From: Chamaea fasciata | Taxonomy: Eukaryota > Chordata > Aves > Passeriformes > Sylviidae | Direction of reading: 5' to 3' | DNA length: 64,000 nucleotides | Assembly: GCA_029207755.1 (NCBI GenBank) | Contig: JARCOQ010000006.1 | Coordinates: 14,916,890 to 14,980,889, forward strand | Made by a program: the position numbers and the translations under genes | In this document: positions 45,702 through 58,500 of the stretch, in pieces | How positions within the stretch are numbered: the stretch's first letter is position 1 | How the letters are laid out: every line of letters starts with the position of its first letter | Notes under the pieces: generated by a model | The model's database searches: none | Seen by the model: the letters and a program-made list of their open reading frames with translations, nothing else | Told to the model about the DNA's origin: nothing

Positions 45702-46894
45702 CTGTGGAAGTCAAAACAAATGGAGAATGTGTATAATACACAGGCAGCATGCACAAAAAACAAATCCCATGAATAATGAATAATTAACCATGACTAGACC
45801 ATAACAATTAACAAGACAGAAACAATAAAAAACAGGCCACTAAAGTAAAATAATGCACAGAAGCACCATTAAATAATTATGGAAAAATATTTACAATAAA
45901 AGACATGGCAGCTATTTTCTGGTTTCCTTGGTGAATGAAAGGAATCTAGGATTTGTCCAAGAAATACTTTCATCTTAAAACAATGACAGACCAGTTACTT
46001 CCACATTGAGCATTTGTTTCATATAATTCCCAATATATCTCACAGAAGGCCAGAGATTGCTTTATTTTGTGGTTTGGTGATTTCTTCATGAATTCCACCT
46101 GTCATAACTGATATGATATTCTTGACTAACTTTTTCTTCTCAGTGCTTATTTTATTTTAGTAGCTCCAGTAGCAGTTTTTTTAACACATTACACACAAAA
46201 TTCACTCACTTTTAATGAACGATGTAGAGATTCAATTTAAATGATTCAAAAGAAAAGAAGGCATTCAAGAAAGACCAAAGAAATCTATTTAACAGTGCTT
46301 AACTATTTTTTAATCTGTAAACCAGAAATACACTGAAAACTAAATATTCAATGACAGAATTTCAGAAGAACCCTATTTCCCCTTTGTTTCTACATTGGAA
46401 AATATTTTCTTGTATTTTCCCCTTCTTCTCTGTCTGTCAAATTCACAGTTGACAGTGCCTTCCCCTTTCCCCTAACTGGAAGAAAAGCAGACAAGCTAAA
46501 GATGGCAAGACCCCTCAGCCCAAAGTCTGATGTGTGATAATCAGAAACATTCAAGTTTTAAGTGATATATTTATCAGGATCACACGCATCCTTTTGAAAC
46601 CTCTACTGTACAGTACTACTTAAAATGTTCAAAATCGTATTTTGAACATATTTTCTCCTGTATCAATGGAAGGATAATTAATGCTTCCCCTCCCTTCTTA
46701 ATCTTAAGTATGATTTTGAAGGTTTCAAGCATGCAGCCTCCCAGCAGCAGCAATGCAATGGCAGCAGCAGCGAGCTGGCTCCCCTGAGCAGGCACAGCTC
46801 AGCTGCTGGGCTGACCTGGCAGGCTGCTCCCCTGGCAGGGCACAGGGAGATGTTCATGGTTAGAATCCAGCTGGGAACACGAGCACACACAGAG

Positions 46895-46930
46895 CACAGA
46901 AGTTGGAAGGGCCTCCTGGGTCACTAATAC
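46895..46930 (-). mobile_element. Possible CR1 end
   Basis: 'acagaagttggaagggcctc' followed by 'ctgggtcac' resembles the complement of the CR1 3' end ('gttggaagggacct'). The adjoining sequence through about 47,350 has scattered CR1-like phrases ('ctgaactcaatctagt'), suggesting a larger degraded element. Confidence 0.35.
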
Positions 46931-48359
46931 ATTCTATAAACAGGTTAAAAAAAATGATACAGAGGAATGACAGCAGAAATTTAACAGGATAAATAGGAGA
47001 AGCAGATTTCCTGTTCCTGCTACTGAAGGGCTGTTCTCAGTTCTTGGTGAGCAAGTCTTCTCACATGTCCATTTCAGCCCCCATGCTTCTGTGCTAGCAC
47101 TGCATTTTGCCCAAGAAGCAGAACCTTCTTCCTAGCGCTTCCTCTCCATAAATATATTAAAAGAGTAACCACACCCCTTACCAACTCTTTTCCTAAACTA
47201 AGCAAACTCTTCCAGTTTCCTCTGAAGATCCACAGGGTTCCCAGATCACCCTAATGGACACTTTCTGAACTCAATCTAGTCTGAATTCATTCTCCCTGAA
47301 TTGGAGTGATCAAAACCACAGATAAACATTTCTAACTAGTTATTCACAACCTTCAGCAACACTCACACTACCCTAGCTCCACTGGAAATTCTTCCAGGGG
47401 CACATCTACAGCCATGCTGGCTGCTTCACAGCTGACTCTCACTGATGCTTCTGTCTTCTGAAGGACACTCTACTTGTCCTGATGTATTTTCGTTTTCCAA
47501 ATTTGTTTCAAGGCTTTGCACTGTATTCAGGTCAGAATTTGGACTGATGAATGCCCTGTATCTGTTCTGCTTCTTAAGCACTCCTAATATTTTAATTGCC
47601 ACCCTATAATCACATCTCCTACACAGGACTAGTCTCAGATTTCTCATGACTTACGAAATACTCTGCTTGTGGTCAGGGATACTACCTACAGTCTAACGGT
47701 TTTGTCCTGAGACTCTCCTATCCAAGACCTATCCTTGGGTATGCAGGAACATTCTGCACCACTCTCTAGAGTCCCACCAAGCAAGCACATGGGATCAGCA
47801 AGAGTCACCTGATGCAGCAGAACAACAAAACCCACACACCAGGATGTCATGCAGAGCTTATCAAGCTACTGGAGAAACAGGCTTGTGGTTGGGAAGACAT
47901 GGAAGCCCAGTAAGGCCATCCTGGTCACAGCAATAGCTCAGTGTCTGTCTGTGTGCAAGCACCACACTCATCCTCCTGACGGGGATACCACACTCTGAGG
48001 ACTAGAAGCGAGTAGCTCGCATGAAGTAACTTGTCCATTGCCTGGGCATAGTTCAATTCCTACAGCAGAAACTCAACTCCTGATTCAAAAGTGAAACACT
48101 GCTCCAGGACAGCCTAAAACTCATGCACATTCCATTCCATCTTCTTGCTAATATATAAATAGTATATTTATAATATAAATCAGGTTTTTGAAAACAATAG
48201 CTGAAGCTTACATCAGAGCTAAGCAGTAATGGTTCTCCCTAAGATTTTTGAAATAAAAACAGTAATTTTCTGTCGCCCTAACTTTGCCAGCTTTTCAGAG
48301 TTTGCATTTTGTTCTCAAGCAGCTTCAAGAAAACAATGCTTACTTTTAGAATTTATCTC

Positions 48360-48552
48360 TTTGTTTATGTATTGCTTCTCTGGGAGGAGAAAGGTGACTG
48401 ATGGTTGTCTTCACCAATGAGGTCAAAGAGGTGGCAAACTATGTAGCCAATCTTGGGCCTCCTGATGATTTTGTATATAAGATGAAGTCAGAAAATTAAA
48501 GATAGAACTTTCCTGCTGCCTGCTTCATTCTTTCGTGTCCCAAAGTGTGACA
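48360..48552 (+). mobile_element. LTR-like fragment
   Basis: The plus strand shows an ordered promoter and polyadenylation layout: 'accaatgaggtcaaag', a second CCAAT-like 'gtagccaatc', the TATA element 'gtatataaga' near 48,472, 'aattaaag' about 24 bases later, then 'ctgcctgcttcattctttcg'. That spacing and the terminal motif are typical of avian ERVK-type LTRs. Neither end was delimited. Confidence 0.4.
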
Positions 48553-48820
48553 TTTTTCAATACAAATAGCCATCAATCTCCGTGCAACAATCCCATTACC
48601 TCTGGAATTTTTAAGTCATCCATGAGTAGTTTCTTTACAGAGGCTTGTGGAATTTTCTTTATAATTGGTCTCACATTTTTCATTAAAACATCATACTTAT
48701 TACTAAAAAAAAAAATCATATTTTTATTCTGTTCATATCATTTTAAAATGTTTAGAAAAATCCCTGAATTTCAAAGTCATCATTTTCATTGTTTTATGCA
48801 GATACACATAGACAATTTAC

Positions 48821-48879
48821 CTTTTGATAATCGCCCTGTGTATTTCCAAACTGCTGCTGTGCTAGTTTTCTGATGAGAT
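48821..48879 (-). CDS. PROM1: PROM1 N-terminal ectodomain exon (window exon 1)
   Basis: Its first two bases complete an Asp codon begun upstream. It then encodes LIRKLAQQQFGNTQGDYQK, matching human TLRKFLQKAYESKIDYD, just before the facultative exon. Acceptor TTATTTTCAG; donor AAG|GTAAAT; phase 1 in, 0 out. It is the most 5' PROM1 exon that I could find. Confidence 0.88.
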
Positions 48880-51175
48880 CTGAAAATAAGCAAGAATATT
48901 CCACAGTTTTAAACAACATAGTTTATAAAGGCAAAGGAAAGAGAATAGTATGAATTCTACTGTTAGGTTGGCAAGATGAAATTAAGAACAGCAATCAACA
49001 GTATAGGCAAGCATATAAGTGTCCCCATAAATCTGTCTAGTAACAACATTTCTAATCAACTGTGTGTTTTATGAGCTCACAGGAATATAGCCAGGTTGTC
49101 TATCAATTAATTAGTTGCTACTGAAATACAGTGAAGGTTTTCCCGAGGTCTTCCTCTGTACCATAAAATAATTTCATCACAAATCTATCAATTACTTGGG
49201 CAATGTTTTGGCTGTCAGCTTTGCTTCATGTTTATGCCAAGTACATACATGCATAAATATACATACATACACACAGCATTAGATACGTAAAGTGTAAAAC
49301 AAGCATTCTCATGATGACTTTTTGACTGAAAGGTACAAAGAAAACCCAAAACAAATCAGAAAGCCTAACATGTTACTATTTACTGTGCATTGATTCAACA
49401 CTCACTGTAACTTATTCACAATATCAAAAAATACAGCAATCACAAAAAAAAGGTAGGAATTTAACACAACTAGTGCCACCTTCAGTAAACTCTGGCAGCT
49501 GCAACAAATGGATTCCTTTTTTGGGACATCACCAGCCTACCATCACTGAGGTTTTGACAACCCTCTGGAAACTAAATTGGGAATTGTGGCTCCTGGTGAC
49601 TTCTGTGACACCCTGCACTTGAAGGAGAGGGGCACCACCAGCTCTGCAGACCCTCTGCCTCAGAGAAGCACCAGTGGCCCTGGGCATGCTCCATGCCAGG
49701 CAGTGTAGAAGCAACAGTGCTTGGATGTTTGGGAGAAATAATTGATCGAACTTCTGGTCTCCTCTGATGAGGAGGAAGCACACTAGGAAAGAGCACGCTA
49801 CACCCCAAACAGCTGAAGGAAGAACTCTACCCCTATGCTCATACAGAGCTGGATTTCATCCTATTATTGCCTTACTTTTAGTCTGTCCGTGTGCAAATTA
49901 ACATAGTTAATAAACAACCTCCAATTGAAGGATAAGAACCTCTAGTAAGTTGCCTAGCCTGGGGATCCATAAAGGACCTGAAGGCATAAAACTCACTGTT
50001 CAGCTCCCAAAAATACAAGGCCTCTCAGAATTTATTGTAGCACTTGTGAAGTATGTTCAGGGAGTCCACAGGGGCTGTGATCTCAGTCCTCTCTCACCCC
50101 ACACATGGCTCAGGAATACAAATTCCTAAGCAAGCAGTGGCCATAGTTCTGCCTCCTCAACACCCTGCAGTGGGAACATGGACTTGACTGATTGAAGGGA
50201 TCTTGAAGACTTCCTCACAGAAAACTGTCCAAGGAAAGAAAACACACAACAGCAAAGCACCAACTGCTGGTTTAAGGCATGTAGTCCCTGCAAGGGAGCT
50301 GCAGCCCGCAAGACTGCCAATTAAAAAATAAAAATCTGTTAATGCATCGGTGAAGTGCCAAGCCACAAATCATTCCTTGCACAGCGAGTACATTCCGAAA
50401 CACTCAGAGAATGCTGGTAAGCAAGGACTCTATCCTGAAGCAGCCTCATGTTGGAAAGACCATACATAAAGTACAAGATAAGGCAGAATGCCACAAATAA
50501 GAGAAATAAAACCAAAACATACATGGAATAAGCGCCTGGAAAGCACAAAAGAGTTACAATCTCTGCAATTCCTTTCACACTCTGCACCTTGGGAATCATG
50601 AGACTGCTGAAAGAAAGGGTACACACCACTGTACAGTCAACACACAACTGATCCACTGCTGCAACTCTGTAACATCTCGCACACTGGGACCAGCAGAGTC
50701 CTCCCTGCCCCGTGAGCAGCCCTGGCAGCATCTGTGTTTCTCTGAAAATTTCACTAACAAGGAGACACAAATCTAAGTGAGACAAAGCTGCACTAATCCC
50801 AAAGACCAAATTCACACTGGTTGTTAGACAATTTTTTCTTCTTCAGCAGAGGTAACAATTTTTTCTTCTAAAAAAACATTTTTACATGGCATAGAAATTA
50901 GCTCTCTTGTTTACATATTGATTCAACTATTTAGCATTGTGTGACAGCCACTGATGAGAAACTGACCAGCTTCAAATAGAATGTGATAGGAAGGAATAAA
51001 AAGGAAAAGCTTTTGTGCTCCTCAATGCATGAAGCAGCACAGACTGTGTGCAGGTGATCAGATGCAGGAGCCAACTGTCCAAGATTCTCTGGCATCACTC
51101 TCCTTGATGCTGCTCTGAAGGCAACCAGAAGAGCCCCCAGCAACCTGCTCTCATTTCCAGGCTGCTCCTAACTTC

Positions 51176-51247
51176 GAGGTTGATGTTGCTTTGGAAAACA
51201 GTTGGACTTGATGATGCCCAAAGGTCCCTTCCAATGAGAATTATTCC
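51176..51247 (+). mobile_element. CR1 3' end
   Basis: 'cagttggacttgatgatgcc' and 'caaaggtcccttccaatg' reproduce the conserved CR1 terminal sequence (TTGGACTTGATGAT, AAGGTCCCTTCCAA). Plus orientation; 5' truncated. Confidence 0.75.
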
Positions 51248-51631
51248 AAAGTTATCCTGCAATCATAATGACTTTCTATTATAAAGTATTTAGTGCAGTA
51301 GTAAAAACACTGCAGGAAGCATGTAAGAAATCAAGATTTTATTATTGACAAAAATGTACTTTGATACATTTCCGACTATTGAGAATTGGTACAAGAAAAT
51401 CTTAAAAGCATTAGCTTTTCCTGTTAAATAAAAATTGAAGGCATTTACCCATTCTCCTAGTTGAGTATCTGCCCCCATAGTAAGTTAAACATTAGAAAAA
51501 CCCCTCAAACATGCTACATGAAGTTTTACATACTTGTATAAACACACAACCACACCCACACTCACAACCACACAGATTTATGGACCTCTGTAGGCCCACA
51601 TTATGCATATGAAAGCAACTACTTAAAAGAA

Positions 51632-51745
51632 ACAGAATAGTTGAGATCAGAAGGGACCCCTCAAAATCATCCAGTCCAACCTCCCAGCTCAGGCCAGAGT
51701 GACCCCCCACAGGTTACCCAGGGTCATGTCTGGTCAGGTTTTGAG
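51632..51745 (-). mobile_element. CR1 3' fragment
   Basis: The plus strand reads 'acagaatagttgagatcaga', 'agggacccctcaaaatcatc', 'cagtccaacctcc' and 'aggttacccagggtcatgtc', the complement of the CR1 3' region in order. Inserted in minus orientation, opposite to the copy 430 bases to its left. Confidence 0.8.
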
Positions 51746-52493
51746 TATCGCCAAATAGAAGAGACAATACTTTAAAAAAATCAAACTAAAACATCCCAAA
51801 ACTCGCTCTGATTTCTTGTGATATGCCTAAATTTCTCAGTGCTCCTGATTCACAGTTTTATTTATACTGTTTCTGTATTTCATAGCCTGTGAGTAAAAAA
51901 AATGACAGAAGTCAACCTGAATACCCTATGACAAACTTATGCAGAAAATAGCACTTTGTATCTTTTTTTGAAATTTAGAGTCTAAAGCTTGTTCATCAGA
52001 AAGTAAAACATCTTTAGGTTTAATAATAAACAAGAAAGCCTGAAAATTGGTACAAAAGGTTCCCACATGGATTGAGTAAATTTAATACTGAGAACAATAC
52101 AGGTTTCATGCACAACACAAGGGCTGCTACACAGTCCATTTTTTCCCCTGAATTTTACAGAATGTGAGACTGCCCTGCTGAATAAAGATTCACTACTTAG
52201 ATTACTTTGGGATGATTTTTTCAGAAGTAACACGATGCTGCAGGGTGTTTTTCTAACCAGGCAGCACACAGTGATTGACCAGTCTTTACCATGAATTTGT
52301 AATTTCAATAGGTTTCAATAGCAACACAGTAAGACTTTCCCCAGTTGATTAATTTCAAATGAAATGTGGAAGTTGTATATATTCCATAAAAAATATTCTT
52401 GGCTAGAACTGAATGTGAGATTACCTACAGTTACTCACCTACTGCACACACAAACAGGCCTCGGTGAATTCGCAGCACCAAAATCCTCCCTGC

Positions 52494-52541
52494 TCAGATG
52501 ATCTTTAAAGGTCCCTTGCAACCCAAACCACTGTGATTTTA
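52494..52541 (+). mobile_element. CR1 3' end
   Basis: 'cagatgatctttaaaggtcc', 'cttgcaacccaaaccactgt' and 'gatttta' match the CR1 terminus closely (GATGATCTTTAAGGTCCCTT, CAACCCAAACCATT). Plus orientation. Confidence 0.8.
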
Positions 52542-55500
52542 CAGGTTTTAATGCACATTGATGATAATCACAGTTATTACTGCAGAGCTTAAGGGTTAAA
52601 TAGGGGAACATCCTGTGCCAGGTACTGTGTAAACAGGAGCTACATATGGCTACACTGATCACTGTAGCACAATGAAAAGACAGTTCAGGTCACATTTTAT
52701 TCAGCCTGGGATTTTGGTCAGCTTTTATGAAGCATCTTTCCTCCCTAGCTAGAACAACTCACCTCTAGCATTCAAAGAAGCTTTTATTTACAACTGAATT
52801 CAGGTAACTCCACAAAACTCTCTCTTGTATTATTGCAAAGCAACATCCTGAGGCCGCTTTCTGTTTCCAACATAAAAGTGTTAGGAAGGTGTGATAAAAA
52901 GTGGTGTCCCCTAATTTTCAAATTAACTGGATTACTTCTGAAATCTTGGCTTGCCCAGCTGTACACATTGTTTCACAGGAGCAGTAATCCACGGCTTTAG
53001 CACAAAACACATTTTATCATTGGGGTTAAAGAGATTTACCTTGTGAGGCTCATTTACACAGCTAATTACATTATTGCTTTGCTGAATCCTTTCCACTCTC
53101 ATCACACATGCGAAATGCCATCTGCCCTAGTAAATCTAACTAGCCAGATGAACTCTTAATTTACCAACGCAATTTGTGAAGAAATATTAAGTACCTCTGA
53201 GGATCTCCAGTTAAGAAAACATAATCACTAACTCCTGCATTGCAAGAGTACTGTGTATATAGACTCAATATCTTATTACTCTGGCAGGAAAATGAGGTTA
53301 TCACTAAGTGTGCTCCTTAGAACTGCTCTAAAGAAAGGGATAGCAAAAACCCAGAGATTTAAAAATAAGCTGTCTGGCTATTAAGTACCAATATAAATTA
53401 ATTAAAATTCTTCTGCCAAGGAAGCTTTTCAAATCTAGGTGACAGGAAAATAGCTGAAGTAAAACCTTTGGGAATGCTATGCTTCCACTTCACTCAAAAA
53501 ATTCCATTGAGCCAGTTCAGCTGTAGTGTAACTCTAGCATTAATCAAATTATGCCAGAAATTATTGGCTTTTTTATGCATAAATATAATATATTAGGGAA
53601 TTATGCATAATATAATATATTAGGCTTCTATTCTGAAAGGTCTTCAAACGAGCCAGTAAGAACCATGACTGAAGCATTCATATCGCACAGACAGAAGGTG
53701 TTTTTTGAATTAAAAGAAGATGATCTATGAATACCAGGGAGAATTTCATAGATAATACAAATGATCAATCAGTAACTGCTTTATTGCTGTAACATTCTCA
53801 TGTATAAAACAATATTTCAGTTCATTCCTGTTCATCTGTAATAGATATAGAGTCAATGGACTACATACACATTGAACAGTTCAGAACCTCTCTGAATGTA
53901 GGTCAATTAGTCTGACATTAATGAATTAAAATGACTTCAAACTTGGGGTTTTTTTTTTCCTAATTATGAGTCACACTAATGAATATCTCCTGCAAAGCCC
54001 AGATAACCAGGAAAGCCTTCCAGACTTATCAGAGACAAAACCTTCCAGGTATCTGAAAGCAAGTTTTACAGCAAGTTCAGTTTACTGACATTTTAAAACA
54101 CTTGATTTGACTTGAGTGGAACTTTGGTTGTTTCCCCAAAGCCTCAAGCCAGTAGCCTCTACCACAGTCAGATTCAGTTCCCACTGAAGAGGTCTCCTTA
54201 GGGTAACCAAGGTTACTTTCGGTCCTCTTTCCTGTCCCTGCCTCCATCAGGGCTCTGCTCACTCTTGGTGTCCCTAATCCCACAGCATCACTTCCCTCTG
54301 GTTCCACTGCAGAGCAAGGTGAGAGCTCAGGAATGCTGATGGCTGCCGAGAATCCATCAGGCACGATTGGTGACTGCAGAGAGGGAGGGCCCTGATACAC
54401 TCACACTGCACACGCCATGCGCTCTGCCCTCTCTGTGCAGAGCAGGAAGAAAACTCACTCTGTAGGACAAGTGGGAAGTCTCATAGACAAGGAGATCATC
54501 CCAATTCCCGCACAATAAGAGATCACTTTGGTGCACACACAAGGAATCTAATCCAGGCATTCACTCATACAGTCTACCCTATGCCTTTCCAACTTCAGAC
54601 TGAAAAGCTTCCCTTCCCCTCTTCACAATATTTTCCTCAGACAGGCCTGGGACATAGCTCTTGTCCTTAACTAAAAAAGACCAAACAAACAGGCTCCTTA
54701 GATAATTTCCCCCCCCACCCCCTCTTTTTAGGCAAAGTCTCTCTCTATACAATTCACTTGTTTTCTTTCCACTGAGTAACTGGGAACATCAGGTTGTTTC
54801 AGCTTCCACCCTCTTGTTCCTCACAAGAGTGGATTCTCACCCTCTTCCCTTTGAGCACAACTCCTGAACAACACACGGATCTTCCCTTGCTTCAGCAGCC
54901 CAAACACAAGATCACCCATTTTCCATTACAGAGGTGCTGAAAGGAAATTCTCTGTTCAACCACCTATTCATGTGCATTAAAAAAATAACAAGCAAAAAAT
55001 CACCATGTCCTTTGGACAAGAGAAAAAGGCAAGTAAGAAAGAAACTCTGCTGCTGTATTTCACTACTAATGTGCAAAATAAAGCCCTAGAACCTGTTATT
55101 ACACAATGCCCAGAACAACTTGTTTGAATGGAGGTTAAAATCCAACAAATACATACTCAATTGCTTAAGTATTTTAACCTCTCATCTGCTATGGCAATCT
55201 GTCTTGCCACCCTCTTCTGCCTTCAGCATGCAGTTTCCTCTCATCAATGTGATCACTGTCCATTCCCATTCTTTGACTCCGCATTCTTTAATTAGATGTT
55301 GTTATCCTACAGCACTCTGGCTGTCAAAAAATTCAACAACACAAAATATGACACAAGTAAAACCACAATAAATACATTTTAAGGTCTCAGCAGATTTGTA
55401 GAGCATATGCTGCTTTATTCATTTCTGAAAGGACAAGCTACTAGAGCACCTAGAAGTGCACCTTATCTTATACTGCATGCAGTGTGGAGCAATGTGAGAG

Positions 55501-58500
55501 ACAGCAGGGAGCAGCAATATGAAGTAGTAAGGAGGAGATGAACAGCTATGACCAGGGTTGAAACCTGGAGTGGCCTAGCAGGGAGAGCTTTAGCCAGGGC
55601 ACAGGTAGAACTAAGCATGGTGGAACTGCTGAAGACAAGGAACTGCATGGCAGCAACAGCTTCCAAGGAAACTGGAATGTGAAATTAAGGGGACTCCCTT
55701 TATACCTTTCCTAACAGAAAATAAAATTGGTCTACTGAAGAAATAAATTATACAGCACTGGATCAGATAAAAGTAACAGTCAATGAACTTTGTTTCCACA
55801 CGCAAAAAAGTTCCCCATTTCCCCAAAATGGAAGTTATTAGTCAGGAAGACCAAACAGGTAATTTAAGTCTTCCACAGGCAATCCTCACACTATACAGCT
55901 GTCCCTGTAAAACTTGAGGTTATTAACTTGAGGTCACTCTTCAGTGCAGTCACATTTTCTCTTTAGGCACATTCTGCTTTCCACTGACATGCACAGACAA
56001 CGTTAAAGAGCCCGGCCAAGGAAAAGGTTTGAAGAAAAAAGAAAAAGCCACAGTATCAACCATTACAGGCCACATAGAATGAAAGATTTCTCCTTTGAAC
56101 ATAACCTTTGCAGGGGCTTTCTAGTTGTTCCCTGCTACAAAGAAAGTTCTGTTCTTGCTGAAGTTTTGGAAGAAGAAAAAAGAAAGTGAGGCCTTTAGAA
56201 AAATCCTTCTTTAGGAGGCTGCAATGAATTTGCATGCATCACGCAGACACAAAATGAAGTTGAAAGCTTTGAAGAAGTATTCCACACAGAAACTACATTC
56301 TCTCTTTTTCTGAAGGCAACAAAACTTCTGTAGCACACTGTGCCATGCCAGCTATTTTTCGCCACTTGCTTTGTTTGCAGTAGCTACCTCAAGTTCTCCC
56401 TAGGCCACCATCTGGTAAGGATTTACAACAGATTACATGCAAAGATTTAACCTGGTGCACTGTAAGTTTGTCTGGTTTAGCACGCTGCACAGGCAGAGCA
56501 ACTTCTTGATAGGTTGAGTTGTGCAGACATACTGGACTTGTAACATTGATCGAAGCAGTAAATATTTGGACTGTATGAACATTTTTTCTCTCCCTTTATC
56601 TCCTCAGGAGTTGCTGTAAACTGAGAAAAGCACAGAAAATCCTCTCTTGCATAACTTGGATTATTGGAAATATGAGCACAGATAATTAATTGGGAATGAC
56701 ATGCTGGAGCCCTGCTGACCAGATTACCTCAGTGACTGGCATTCTGGCAGCTTCCCTGAGACTCCTCAGGACTCCCTTTCTCTGCTTCCCCATTTTCACA
56801 AGAGCCACAGCTTTCCACATACATTTGATAACTGGGTTATGGTTCACTACAGAGACCACTACTTCACTCCAAAATCAAAGCAAAAGTAAAGATTGCTACT
56901 CTGAAGAGAGCTAATTAGGCCTGATGCTTGGATTTATTTGGTACATGTACAGTCACCTTTCAGCTGAGTTAAACAGCCAAAGCGATACTTAATAGAAGTG
57001 GCAATATTCACATTCACAACCATAATCACATTTTAAAGCTCACCAAAATAAAATAATTTTGTATATTTTCTGTCAAAAGAAAGGTCTTGACTATGTCATC
57101 ATGCAATACAAGTCATAATTCAATCACACAACTGTTTTTAGGTAAGAAATTTATGTGCTTATTGAAAAAGGTACCAAACTAGGTTTGTGGGACTTAGAAC
57201 TGGCAGGCTTACACCAAAATGTATATACTGATAGATTAGTCAGCTTAAACTACACTGACTGACATTTGTGGCACCTGGTTTCTCTTCTAACACGAAGATA
57301 ACTCACTTTTGGAAAAAGGAAGATGTATACTCAAAAGCTTTAATACATATATGGAAAACTGTAATACTGTTAAAAGGATTACAAACCCCACTATAATTAT
57401 TATTTACACATTTATTTTGCTCCAACAACTTTTGAATATTGCATATTCACTTGGAAAAGGCATCACTTTGGTTAAGATCTGAAAGTTACAGAGACCATCT
57501 TGAGAAGCAAAAACAATAGTGAGAAAAGGGGAGAGGAAGAAATACTGCTTGTCATTTTCACTGCAATGAAACATTGACTAGCAGGATGGTGGAAAGATTT
57601 GTTGCAAAGATCTATCAAGCTGTCCTTACTTCAGCTGACATCAGACAGAAAAAGCCACCACTTAACAAGACTTAGGAGTTTACTGCTCTGAGAACAACCA
57701 CCGAAGCAAATTACCAGACAAATATAATAGGGCTGTGCTATCTTATTATGATGGTCTGTAACAAAGAAAAGAGAGGCTCAAATGACTGTTTTTCCTATAG
57801 CAGGCAGTGTCTGTACAGTATTTCACATGATTAACTCAAAATGCTTCATAACAGCCAAGATGATGAAAGAACTGAGAAGTCCCTTAGACGCTTCTGCAAA
57901 CATAATTCCAATAAGTTCAGTGATATTCCCCCCCTCTCTCTCCCTATCGGCTCCAGAGCTACAAGTAAGAAATCAGAATGAGGTTCAGCACTAAGGGGAT
58001 AGATAAGCCTGTAAAAATTAACTGAAGGGGCAGGATGGAGAGCACAGCAGCAGCCACAGCTAAGCTGGGAAACCATGGTGCCTCAGCAGAGCTGCCTGAA
58101 ACGCAGATGTCTGCAGTTGCTGGTAATTTTTGAAGAGGCTCCTCCATGGTTCCAGACAATATGGCTGATTCAAAACCTGCTCTGTCCCACTTCTCACTGT
58201 AGGAGATGCTGGAGGTATGCTCTCCAAGTCTCAAACAAGCTGCCATGCCTTTAGTGGTACTAAAAGTACAATAGTGCTAATTCTCTAAATATATGCATTT
58301 TTAGAACATGGTACCTTTGGGTTTTTTTCTTTAAAAATATGCAAACCCCACCAATGAAGACTCTACTTAGTATGACAAACAAGAAGGCCATGTTCACTGA
58401 CAATACCGTCCTGTACTCCCACCCTTCCCTTCCTTGTAACCAGCACTCCTGGATTCAGTTGCATCCAGAATTTATCCCCTGTGCACCGAAGCAGGAAAGG

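Larger units (their letters stand above)
45702..48820. other. PROM1 intron between window exons 1 and 2
   Basis: About 3.1 kb. Contains a possible CR1 end near 46.9 kb, LINE-like sequence at 47.05-47.35 kb, an LTR-like block at 48.36-48.55 kb, and an exon-like open stretch at 48,573-48,719. Confidence 0.55.
8500..48879 (-). other. PROM1: PROM1 locus (prominin-1/CD133), 5' end outside window
   Basis: The gene encodes a five-pass, cholesterol-binding glycoprotein of plasma-membrane protrusions and photoreceptor discs. Twenty-five coding exons were joined by translation and splice sites. They total 2387 coding bases, or about 795 codons including the stop, corresponding to human residue 74 onward (about 792 residues). 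Order: end of the N-terminal ectodomain, TM1, Cys-rich loop, TM2, first large extracellular loop, TM3, short cytoplasmic loop, TM4, second large loop, TM5, tail. Every junction preserves frame, so the gene is intact as far as seen. Thirteen or more N-glycosylation sequons lie in the two loops. Loss of PROM1 function causes retinal degeneration in mammals. The exon for the signal peptide was not found up to 64 kb. Confidence 0.97.

Noticed and set aside
48601..48702. A constitutive PROM1 exon
   Set aside because: In the required phase it begins with two stop codons, and the human protein has no residues to match it. Kept only as a poison-exon candidate.
54077..54560. Minus-strand open frames in a G+C-richer patch
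   Set aside because: No recognisable domains, no matching splice sites, and composition alone explains the lack of stops.
57846..58246. Overlapping frames with a hydrophobic end
   Set aside because: Two frames overlap on one strand, neither resembles a known protein, and neither supplies the missing PROM1 N-terminus.
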